This document shows, in pieces, positions 14,479 through 21,035 of a DNA stretch of 22,772 bases (position 1 is the stretch's first letter; each line of letters opens with the position of its first letter). The translations under genes were made by a program, and so were the position numbers. Origin of the DNA: a virus; the IMG/VR virus record IMGVR_UViG_3300046758_000022, positions 1-22,772 of that record; one strand, written 5' to 3'. The notes beneath the pieces are model-generated. The model did no database searches and had not been told where the DNA came from. It saw nothing but the letters and a program-made list of their open reading frames with translations.

Positions 14479-15351
14479 TTATGAATTTGTTTGTGTAAAC
14501 AGATCGAGTTCCGCTTGTCGTCTTTTGGTTAGACCCTCAGTAACCTTACCATCTGCTTTATTATATTCAAGCATCATCATAGATATTTCTTCGTTACCAC
14601 GATTACCATTTTCTATTAATTTATTTAATCCACCTAAGCCGTTATTAAATGCAAAGCTTGTAAGTGCTTTTATTTGATTTTTATTCCAGTCATAATTATG
14701 TTTACGATTAAGTTTTATAACTTTATCTTCAAACTTATTAGTCTGTTTAATTAATCTTTCTCTAGCTTCGTCGTAATTTATAACTTCGTTAGGACTATTA
14801 GCTTTTGTACCAAATCCTATAGAGTATTGAGATCCATCTTTATATGCTTTATAAGATTCTTTAGTAGTATTTTCAAAACCTGCTATAAAATCTATTGTAC
14901 TAGTATCATCATCATTAACTTCAGAAAGTCCTGAAGCTTCACCTACTGGTAAGTCATCTTCTTCAGTAGTAATAAGTGATCTACTATCTGCATCACCTAT
15001 AGGATTATTCTTCTCAAACTCTAAATCATCTTTATATAATTTTACTGCAGTAGCATCAACTCCTTCAGGAAAAGGATTGCCTTTGAATGTATCAAGAACT
15101 TTAGTTAATAGGGAAGAGTTATCTTCTCTTATATCACTAAACAATTTTGTAAGAAAACCTTCTTCAACATCATCATCTTCTTTTAAAGATTTTCTTTTAC
15201 TAACCAAAGGTAAAGGATCTTTATCTTGTAACATAAGTTTATCACTATCATTCTCATCCCTAAACCTAGATTTAGTCTCACCACCTAATCCTTTTTCAGC
15301 TAGCCTTCTATCTGCATATTCTCTAGCAGTCATTAATAAATCTTTATACAT
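14479..15351 (-). CDS. Lysozyme (GH24-type muramidase) domain protein, probably virion-associated
   Basis: A 290-residue protein with a T4/P22-type lysozyme domain in its second half (about 152-288). Glu160 in AGFEN is the predicted general acid, followed by Asp172 in AYKDG and the GFGT loop (179-182). Further landmarks are DEARERL and ALTSFAFNNGLG, the latter matching the conserved helix of GH24 endolysins. Two things are unusual. Glu to Asp spacing is 11 residues instead of the classical 8, and the position normally held by the catalytic Thr before Ile-Gly-x-Gly is Ser177. The first 150 residues form a charged, low-complexity extension without signal peptide. That, and the place among internal virion genes, suggests a wall-opening enzyme carried in the particle; a lysis role is the alternative. 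Confidence 0.75.
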   Translation of the reverse strand: MYKDLLMTAREYADRRLAEKGLGGETKSRFRDENDSDKLMLQDKDPLPLVSKRKSLKEDDDVEEGFLTKLFSDIREDNSSLLTKVLDTFKGNPFPEGVDATAVKLYKDDLEFEKNNPIGDADSRSLITTEEDDLPVGEASGLSEVNDDDTSTIDFIAGFENTTKESYKAYKDGSQYSIGFGTKANSPNEVINYDEARERLIKQTNKFEDKVIKLNRKHNYDWNKNQIKALTSFAFNNGLGGLNKLIENGNRGNEEISMMMLEYNKADGKVTEGLTKRRQAELDLFTQTNS

Positions 15352-15364
15352 TATATATCCTTAT

Positions 15365-17434
15365 CTAGCTTAGTAAATCTAAACCGAATTTTGTAAACAC
15401 AGCCCACTTATCAGTCTTCTCTTGATCTGCTCTAGCTTTTGCATATTCATCGTATTTTTTATCTGCGAGTATAATATCTAAGGCACGTTGTTTAGAAGCT
15501 TCTGAACCTTTGTAAGCATAGTCCATTAAGTCACGTTCACGTTGCCATATCTGATCAATAGTACCTTGAGTAAATGCATTAGCTGCTTGAGCTTGTTGCA
15601 TATTAGCTTGGTTTTGTGCTTGTGAGTTATATGTAGCTACGTTCTGTCTCCATTGTGCATTAGCTTGAGCTATAACTAAAGCATTCTGTGCATTAAATTG
15701 TCTACGTTGATTTTCTACCTGAGCATTAAACTGTTGGGCAGCATTAGTAACTCCAGAATTAAACTGTTCTGTTGTATTAAGTTGTGTAGCATTAAACTGT
15801 TGTACTTGTTGTTGTAAGTTAGCCATAAACTGTTTAGTTTGTGTTTCAGATGAAGCATTAAATTGTTTAGCTGCATTATCAGCCGCCTGATCAGTAAATA
15901 ATGACTGTACTATTTGTTGAGACTTAAACATTTCCATCTGTTGATTATTACTCAAGTTAGTCATGTCCATATCTAAGAAAGATTTAGCATTTTGTACTGC
16001 AGCTTGCTGTTGATTAGATAAATTTTGTTGTTCTAAATTAGCAACAGATGCTGCTTGAGCCATCACCATAGCTTGATTATTACTTAGATTGTTTAAATTA
16101 ATCGTATTAGCATTACGTGAGTTCTCAAGCGCAATAGATTGTTCAGCTGTAAAGTTCATGTTAGCTATATCAGATATCTTAGCTGAGTTAGCAACACGAG
16201 CTTGAAAAGCTTGATCAAATTCTTGTCCTATAAATGTAGCACGTTGTTGTGCGGCAAGCATAGCACGTTGTTGTCTATTCGAAAGGTTAGCCATTTCAAA
16301 CCCTGCGACAGTTTGTGCATCCTGCATAGCTATAGGTAATGCTGATTCCATTGCCGCTTGTACTATAGCTTGACCTGCCATAGACGAAGCACCTAAACCT
16401 CTCGCCGCCATCTGTGCATTAGCATTTCGCATTGCTCCAGCTGCCCATACAGGTGTAGCTCCACCCTCAAAGTCTTGCATAAGATTATCAAGCTGTCCTT
16501 TTACAGTAGCTTTTTCTGATGGTGTTGCAGTAGCAGCTTGTATCTGTTCACTAAATGCAGAAGCTTTAGTAGCATCAGCTACCCCAGTAATTATTTCACC
16601 TTGTTGTATCTCTCTTTGTACTGGATTATCCATTACTGTAGCTGTACCTTGAGCCGCAGTTATAGTTGATACGTCAGTGGTTGTAGGAGCTTGTGTAGCA
16701 GCTTGTACTACACCCTCAGCAGATACAGTTCCTGTAGCAGCTTTGGAAGCGTCTGTAGCCGCCTTAACAGCATCTGCGGCTGTAGTAGCAGTCATAGTAG
16801 AAGCAGTAACAGGAGAAGCTCCTTCGGCTACACTAGTAGAATCTACAGTAGCTGGAGCATACATAACTGCTGGACCTGTAACAGCACCTTCACCTGTAGC
16901 AATAGTACTGCCAGCAAGGTTAGTATCTACAGTTGAAACATCAGGTGATTTAGCTAATGAACCTGGATCAGTAATAGCTTGAGAAACTAACTCACGAGTC
17001 TCTGTAGCTAAGTCAGCTGCACCACCACTCTGAGCATCTTGCATAGTTTTATTTAGTGTAGCAAGTTTAGAATTCAAAGCTGCAGATATTTTTTCTGCAC
17101 CATATGTTACACCAGGTTTTGGTGTAGCGTTGGCTGCTTGTATTTGTAGACCGGTTTTAGCTATAGTATCTAATCCATCACCAGTAACATTAGATACTGC
17201 TGCATTTAAAGATTTTACATACTCCACAATAGCAGCTGCATCTTTATCTACTACCGCTTCAGCAGCTCTCATAGCTGCTTCTGATTCATAAACTTGACCT
17301 TCTAATTCTGGTTTAGATGAGGTATAAGTAACTGGTTGTTGTTGTTGTTCACCACCACCCCCACCGCCACCAAAAACAGCCTGATCCAGGAAGTGAACAC
17401 TTGGCATAAGAGGGTTATAAAGATGTCTGCTCAT
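15365..17434 (-). CDS. Gln/Asn/Ala-rich repetitive virion-type protein
   Basis: A 689-residue low-complexity protein. After a short start it has a seven-Gly run (about 22-28) followed by four Gln. A long Ala/Thr/Val-rich region follows (about 50-320). Residues 380-580 are built from degenerate Gln/Asn repeats: four NLSN-type units and then several QQFNA-type units. The end is helical and charged (WQRERDLMDYAYKG onward). It has no signal peptide or membrane segment. Similar repetitive proteins occur in marine phage structural regions as I recall them. The position before the lysozyme and gp16-like genes suggests an internal core, tail or fibre-shaft component, in the place of T7 gp14. It starts 3 nt after the acyltransferase stop, so it is a direct operon partner of that enzyme. 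Confidence 0.6.
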   Translation of the reverse strand: MSRHLYNPLMPSVHFLDQAVFGGGGGGGEQQQQPVTYTSSKPELEGQVYESEAAMRAAEAVVDKDAAAIVEYVKSLNAAVSNVTGDGLDTIAKTGLQIQAANATPKPGVTYGAEKISAALNSKLATLNKTMQDAQSGGAADLATETRELVSQAITDPGSLAKSPDVSTVDTNLAGSTIATGEGAVTGPAVMYAPATVDSTSVAEGASPVTASTMTATTAADAVKAATDASKAATGTVSAEGVVQAATQAPTTTDVSTITAAQGTATVMDNPVQREIQQGEIITGVADATKASAFSEQIQAATATPSEKATVKGQLDNLMQDFEGGATPVWAAGAMRNANAQMAARGLGASSMAGQAIVQAAMESALPIAMQDAQTVAGFEMANLSNRQQRAMLAAQQRATFIGQEFDQAFQARVANSAKISDIANMNFTAEQSIALENSRNANTINLNNLSNNQAMVMAQAASVANLEQQNLSNQQQAAVQNAKSFLDMDMTNLSNNQQMEMFKSQQIVQSLFTDQAADNAAKQFNASSETQTKQFMANLQQQVQQFNATQLNTTEQFNSGVTNAAQQFNAQVENQRRQFNAQNALVIAQANAQWRQNVATYNSQAQNQANMQQAQAANAFTQGTIDQIWQRERDLMDYAYKGSEASKQRALDIILADKKYDEYAKARADQEKTDKWAVFTKFGLDLLS
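15684..16295 (-). repeat. Degenerate Gln/Asn-rich coding repeats
   Basis: Within the 689-residue gene, NLSN-x-Q type units occur near 16270-16294, 16068-16098, 16008-16032 and 15940-15965. QQFNA/KQFNA units then recur at roughly 15690-15860. The DNA copies are diverged, so this is a protein-level repeat and not a recent tandem duplication. Such arrays usually form long helices or fibrous shafts. Confidence 0.6.
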
Positions 17435-17437
17435 AAT

Positions 17438-17854
17438 TTAAACTTTCTTAGTATGTCTGGTGGCTGAATCGTGCAGTCTACGCCAGTTTATCTTTTCTTT
17501 TCTTGTGTAGGTATTGTGATATTCTTTACGTAACATAGACATAATCTGTCTTGTATTACCATAGGGTGCTATAAACTCTATACCCCAAAGCTCTTGCTTA
17601 CTATCTTCTACGTAATCTTCTTCTGTAATATAATATTCGTCATTAAGAAAATCTTTACCTGCTTCTTTATTCAACCAACACCATGTTATTAAACCTACAG
17701 GCTTGTTGTCTTGATAGTATATACGAATACGGTTATGTTTAATAGGAGCTATTAGATATCTGTAGATGTCTTCTACATTATAAACCTTATGCCATTTACT
17801 TTGTCTAAATAATTCTAAACCATCTGCTAGAGCTTTATTATTATCTATTTGCAT
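17438..17854 (-). CDS. HlyC-like toxin-activating lysine acyltransferase
   Basis: A 138-residue protein that aligns by eye with E. coli HlyC, which moves a fatty acyl group from acyl carrier protein to lysines of the RTX toxin HlyA. Shared landmarks are Ser19-x2-His22 (HlyC Ser20 and His23), PVGLITWCWL (HlyC PVAYCSWANL), LND, then the acidic stretch and W-x-I-x-F-IAPYG (HlyC W-x-I-D-W-IAPFG). The catalytic His is kept; HlyC Asp92 is replaced by Glu93. HlyC has 170 residues, and its C-terminal part is missing or diverged here. No RTX nonapeptide protein or type I secretion gene is in the window. The substrate may be a phage protein, an exported neighbour or a host protein. The gene lies between the membrane/exported cassette and the repetitive virion protein and has its own possible promoter. 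Confidence 0.82.
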   Translation of the reverse strand: MQIDNNKALADGLELFRQSKWHKVYNVEDIYRYLIAPIKHNRIRIYYQDNKPVGLITWCWLNKEAGKDFLNDEYYITEEDYVEDSKQELWGIEFIAPYGNTRQIMSMLRKEYHNTYTRKEKINWRRLHDSATRHTKKV

Positions 17855-17860
17855 TACACT

Positions 17861-17889
17861 AGTTTAACTCAAAAACACTAAAAAGTCAA
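17861..17889 (-). promoter_or_regulatory. Possible sigma-70-type promoter upstream of the acyltransferase gene
   Basis: On the - strand TTGACT (17889-17884), a 17-nt spacer and TAAACT (17866-17861) lie in the 41-nt gap between two genes. Transcription would start about at the ATG (17854-17852), giving a leaderless or nearly leaderless message. This fits the lack of a Shine-Dalgarno sequence before this gene. TTAACT and AGTTAA form a loose inverted repeat over the same bases. AT-rich chance match is possible. Confidence 0.4.
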
Positions 17890-17895
17890 GTTAAT

Positions 17896-18396
17896 TCAGT
17901 CAGCTAAAGGGTTATCTAGTGCTCTTTGTAGTTTAGCATTGAGTCTATCTTCTAGTTCTTTCATGGAAGATGTCTGTGATACTCTTACACGTTCTCTTTG
18001 ATTCTCAAATCGTACCTCAGCATCATCAATCATCTTACGTACTTTGTCTTCATTATCACGTACCATATCTTCTACTCTATCAGTCTGTTGTTCGATACGT
18101 AACAGATCATCTTTCAGACCATTCTTAATATCTCTAGTGTATTCTACACTTTCTTCAACCTTCTCAGATATACCAGATACTTTAGCATCCATTACATCCA
18201 TCTGTTGCTGATATGCACCTAAGTCTAACCCTGCAACTTCTTCTATCTTTTGGTATAGAGTAAAGCCACCGTACAAACCACCAACTACTGTAGACAAGAA
18301 AGCTATTATAGCTAGTACTGAACTTGCTGTTAGTTTTACACCACCAGCTTTTACTTCTTTATCTGCTAGGCTTTCAACGTTTGTTAAATCTACCAT
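17896..18396 (-). CDS. Membrane-anchored coiled-coil protein
   Basis: A 166-residue protein with one membrane segment near the N-terminus (about 22-48, SSVLAIIAFLSTVVGGLYGG) and a long charged coiled coil (about 60-160). The coil contains RIEQQTDRVEDMVRDNEDKV and ends in LNAKLQRALDNPLAD. The N-terminus (MVDLTNVESLADKEVKAGG) has no cleavable signal features, so it is probably a single-pass protein with the coil outside the cytoplasm; topology is inferred. It overlaps the preceding exported-protein gene by one base (TAATG) and is the last gene of the cassette. Length and coil suggest an envelope-spanning or tethering role. A spanin-like lysis role is possible, but there is no lipoprotein partner. 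Confidence 0.65.
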   Translation of the reverse strand: MVDLTNVESLADKEVKAGGVKLTASSVLAIIAFLSTVVGGLYGGFTLYQKIEEVAGLDLGAYQQQMDVMDAKVSGISEKVEESVEYTRDIKNGLKDDLLRIEQQTDRVEDMVRDNEDKVRKMIDDAEVRFENQRERVRVSQTSSMKELEDRLNAKLQRALDNPLAD

Positions 18397-18812
18397 TAGT
18401 TTTCAAAGTCCATACCACCTGTCTGTTGCAGGTTCTTTAATGCTTCTAGCTCATTACGTAGTTGCTGTATCTCTAGTCTACGTTGAGCTAACTCTACCTG
18501 ATACAAGTCGTCACAATTAATACGAGACTTAGGTTTATCAAGAGGTATAACAACACGGGCATATAATCCTACATCTTTACTTTGGTGTCCAAAACTTGAT
18601 GGATTAAATGTACCACCTACATTGTTGACTACACCTGTAACACCAAACTCTAAGTTTACACCACCACCTACAGCATTACTACAGTCTAGGTTACCTGCCC
18701 TAAATCTATCTGACTGATAGTTCATTGGTGGGTTAGGTAGTGTTAGAGCTAGGTTGTTACTCTCAGCTACTGCTGAACTAGCTACGACACATAATGCCAA
18801 TGCTAATCTCAT
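18396..18812 (-). CDS. Exported protein with beta-rich domain and C-terminal coiled coil
   Basis: A 138-residue protein with a clear Sec signal peptide (MRLALALCVVASSAVA, cleavage after residue 16). The mature part has FRAGNLDCSNAVGGGVNLEF and VGLYARVVIPL, a beta-rich pattern, with Cys44 and Cys100 able to form one disulfide. It ends in a coiled coil (about 104-130, VELAQRRLEIQQLRNELEAL). The glycine-rich alternating strands recall outer-membrane or secreted beta proteins, but no family is certain. The start overlaps the previous stop by 4 nt (ATGA); the stop overlaps the next start. It is one of five successive exported proteins and probably works with them in the periplasm or at the cell surface. 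Confidence 0.65.
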   Translation of the reverse strand: MRLALALCVVASSAVAESNNLALTLPNPPMNYQSDRFRAGNLDCSNAVGGGVNLEFGVTGVVNNVGGTFNPSSFGHQSKDVGLYARVVIPLDKPKSRINCDDLYQVELAQRRLEIQQLRNELEALKNLQQTGGMDFEN

Positions 18813-19195
18813 GCTGGCTCACCATCAATACGTGAGCATATCCTAGAGACAACCAAAGTTCTTGAGTCTGTCTTTTTTCTTACCTTTGATGTAGTACAAA
18901 TATATGTAGCTTCATCTAAATCTAACTCACGTATATACACAATAAAATCTTTACGTTCTTTATAACCTACTTTAATGATCCTATACTTAGATGAGAATGG
19001 TAGGTTTGTAAAGTTTAAATCAAACAAATCTATCTGATAATACTCTACATCTTCTCGTGAGTTAAACAAAGACATCTCTGCTTTAACTACACCTGCAACA
19101 TACGTAGGCTTTAACATGGGATAGGCTGGTGTCATTTCATGTGCAGAAACAACAGTAGCCCAACCCATAAACGCTATGATTAGTTTATTTAGCAA
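18809..19195 (-). CDS. Exported Ig-like, periplasmic-chaperone-like protein (TTG start)
   Basis: The frame is open further upstream, but its ATGs lie deep inside the preceding gene. Starting at TTG 19195 gives a proper signal peptide (MLNKLIIAFMGWATVVSA, cleavage before His19) and an 11-nt overlap with the upstream stop, in keeping with this operon. The 128-residue protein, mature part about 110 residues, shows alternating beta strands: VKAEMSLFNSREDVEYYQID, then FIVYIRELDLDEATYIC. Two cysteines lie near the end. The strand pattern and a conserved-looking N-S-R-E-D turn recall the first domain of PapD-type chaperones or other Ig-like periplasmic proteins. This likeness is by eye only. It follows the fimbrial-subunit-like gene, a natural order for a subunit and chaperone pair. 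Confidence 0.55.
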   Translation of the reverse strand: MLNKLIIAFMGWATVVSAHEMTPAYPMLKPTYVAGVVKAEMSLFNSREDVEYYQIDLFDLNFTNLPFSSKYRIIKVGYKERKDFIVYIRELDLDEATYICTTSKVRKKTDSRTLVVSRICSRIDGEPA

Positions 19196-19673
19196 TACAG
19201 GTAGCCTGTACAACTGCAGTGTATGTACCTCCCGGCAAAGGTTTAGCTGAACCGTAGATTGCACTTGATGCAGTAGAGAACCATGTTGAACCTGCAAGAG
19301 TTAGGTTAAAGATAGTGGTACTATCCACTACAACTTTTGCATCATTATAAGCTGACATTCCTGACACAGAAGTTTTAGTTACACTTGTACTTCCTGTCCA
19401 TGCAAGTGTATCTGTAAGGTTAGGTGAAGAGCTAAAGGATGTAGGGTGAGTTATGTTTGCAGTATATGAGTCTGCAATAGATACATCAAACCTAATTACA
19501 GGTAGTACACCACCATCTGAAGGTGTTGTGCTTAACTTACTGGCAATAGGGTTGCCGTATACACCAGCTTTATCTGCTTGAATAACACACTTGGCGGCTA
19601 CGCTTCCTGTAATATCTACAGTAGCAAATGCTGGTAATGCACAAAGTGATAGTAGTGCTGTTAAATATTTCAT
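19185..19673 (-). CDS. Exported fimbrial-subunit-like protein
   Basis: A 162-residue protein starting at ATG 19673, where GAGGAA stands about 5 nt upstream; an ATG at 19685 overlapping the previous stop would add four residues. The signal peptide MKYLTALLSLCALPAFA is followed by VDITGSVAAKCVI, and the protein ends PGGTYTAVVQATCIAK. Cys29 in the first strand and Cys159 in the last could pair. The Thr/Ser/Gly-rich body with alternating hydrophobics reads as a beta sandwich. A signal peptide, early Cys, Gly-Gly-Thr-Tyr near the end and a beta-strand C-terminus are features shared with chaperone-usher pilins and spore-coat-U-like proteins. No usher gene is in the window. It could instead be a soluble secreted phage protein; the pilin likeness is inference. 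Confidence 0.6.
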   Translation of the reverse strand: MKYLTALLSLCALPAFATVDITGSVAAKCVIQADKAGVYGNPIASKLSTTPSDGGVLPVIRFDVSIADSYTANITHPTSFSSSPNLTDTLAWTGSTSVTKTSVSGMSAYNDAKVVVDSTTIFNLTLAGSTWFSTASSAIYGSAKPLPGGTYTAVVQATCIAK

Positions 19674-19681
19674 TGTATTCC

Positions 19682-20551
19682 TCATTTGTTATACTGCATG
19701 TCTACCATTTTTTCATGTAGTACTTGTTGGGCTAAATTGTTTCGTAAGGCTTTCTTGTTGTCGGGTATAGTTCCATCTTTTAATCCAGCTGCATCGTTTA
19801 GTGTACCGCCGTTTATCTTTGCATTGTAATACATATTGATATTAGTTTGTTTGTTTAAGGCTAATATTATATCGCTTTGATTCTGTGCCTTGAATAGTGT
19901 AAGAGCATTAGCAGAGGCAGTTAATCCCATCTCTATGCGTGTCTCTTCTTCTTCCTCTTCTTCATCTAGTATAAGTTTACCATCTTCGTCATACTGAAAC
20001 TCTTCAGCTTCTAGTGTATCTACAACTGCATCATCTTCTAGTGCATCATAGACTATAACCTCTGGTAATACTGGCATAGGCTTTACATAACCTGCACAAG
20101 ATGGGTCAGACTGTGGATCATAGCATTTGTCTAACCTGTAGTTGTATATTACAACAGCATCTTTAACAGTTCCTTCACCCTCAACTTCAACAAACCCAGT
20201 ACCCCATTTAGATGCTGGTATATTTGAAAGAGGGAAAGACTTAACAATAGTATTTCCGGGTACGCCAGACCAGTCATCAGTCTCTCTAAATGTATAACCA
20301 TCTCCACTTGCGTTGTGATTACCTACATGTACCTTCATGTCTGCATCTGGGTCTTTTACTGTAGTGTATCTATATAGTAATCCATTTATATCTACACCAC
20401 CGATACTAGGTAAGATAGAATCCATAGACCAACCTAATGCACCTGATGCCGCATTACCTGTAGCTCCATACGTATATGGTTCAGAGTAGGAGTAAGAAGG
20501 CAAGAGTACTAAAGATAACACCCAAGCCAATCTTAGTTTCACTGTTCTCAT
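19682..20551 (-). CDS. Exported protein with acidic C-terminal region, unknown function
   Basis: A 289-residue protein with signal peptide MRTVKLRLAWVLSLVLLPSYSYS. The mature N-terminal domain (24-150) has YTYGATGNAASGALG and GVDINGLLYRYTTVKDP, a beta-rich pattern. Then come a Cys pair (KCYDPQSDPSCAGY), a Pro-rich linker, a Glu/Asp-rich segment with seven Glu in a row, and a helical C-terminus (LRNNLAQQVLHEKMVDMQY). From memory, similar proteins are found in marine phages, always without function. The start lies inside the upstream gene. ATG 20551 gives a 71-nt overlap; TTG 20554 and GTG 20542 are alternatives, and all keep a long overlap because the signal peptide must be included. It could be a secreted scaffold or adhesive protein. 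Confidence 0.65.
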   Translation of the reverse strand: MRTVKLRLAWVLSLVLLPSYSYSEPYTYGATGNAASGALGWSMDSILPSIGGVDINGLLYRYTTVKDPDADMKVHVGNHNASGDGYTFRETDDWSGVPGNTIVKSFPLSNIPASKWGTGFVEVEGEGTVKDAVVIYNYRLDKCYDPQSDPSCAGYVKPMPVLPEVIVYDALEDDAVVDTLEAEEFQYDEDGKLILDEEEEEEETRIEMGLTASANALTLFKAQNQSDIILALNKQTNINMYYNAKINGGTLNDAAGLKDGTIPDNKKALRNNLAQQVLHEKMVDMQYNK

Positions 20552-21035
20552 CAAACATCTTTCTGATTACATCGTTTTGATCTCGTTCGATCTCATCTTT
20601 AACTGCTTCCATATCCCATGCTAGTCTAGCTTGATCACCAACTAATCCATCTTTAGGGCATGGTGTACCTGCATTCATCATAGCATCAAACACTCTTTCG
20701 TCTTGACACATTACCGATACTGCGGCTACCTTCATGCCCATGTCATACATAGTCTTAGCATTCTTGAGCTTCTCACAGTTCATGTCACGTACTGTACGAC
20801 CTGCTGAGATACCTAGTATCTGTGTCTGTACTGCCCCTGCTACACCTACAGTACATAAGTCAGAGTTACTTGCACTTATCTGTGGAGATATAGCCGATGG
20901 TGGTGGGCTATTGATTGTAGTATCCATAGAACCATTTGAAGTTATAGTACTATTAGTGTCAGTCTTTATAACATCATCATCGGCATGTGCAATACTACCG
21001 ATTAGTAGGGTAAATAGTATAAGTAAGAGTTTCAT
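20481..21035 (-). CDS. Exported, C-terminally anchored Cys-containing protein
   Basis: A 184-residue protein with signal peptide MKLLLILFTLLIGSIAHA and a Ser/Thr/Asn-rich linker (about 20-55). Its core has SDLCTVGVAGAVQTQ, RTVRDMNCEKLKNAK, VAAVSVMCQDERVFDAMM and TPCPKDG, giving four cysteines that could make two disulfides. It ends in a hydrophobic segment (about 168-184, IGLGVIFSTLAFLLLL) with nothing after it, so it would be fixed in the membrane by its tail. I recall the MCQDxRVxDAM pattern from marine phage proteins of unknown function. The start overlaps the previous gene by 4 nt (ATGA). Its last 71 nt also encode the signal peptide of the next gene in another frame. Confidence 0.65.
   Translation of the reverse strand: MKLLLILFTLLIGSIAHADDDVIKTDTNSTITSNGSMDTTINSPPPSAISPQISASNSDLCTVGVAGAVQTQILGISAGRTVRDMNCEKLKNAKTMYDMGMKVAAVSVMCQDERVFDAMMNAGTPCPKDGLVGDQARLAWDMEAVKDEIERDQNDVIRKMFDENSETKIGLGVIFSTLAFLLLL

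Noticed and set aside
9263-15351. Shift in arginine codons (more AGA in the internal virion genes than in the replication genes) as a sign of recent transfer
   Set aside because: Spot checks show both codon types in both arms; the difference is gradual and I could not count it, so it does not support a claim.
16677-16982. Open frames on the + strand opposite the Ala/Thr-rich gene
   Set aside because: They arise from the biased composition of the repetitive gene on the - strand, lack ribosome sites and have Ser- or Val/Ala-skewed low-complexity translations.
17438-17854. An RTX toxin operon
   Set aside because: Only the activating acyltransferase is present. No Gly-rich Asp nonapeptide repeats or ABC exporter genes are seen in the window.
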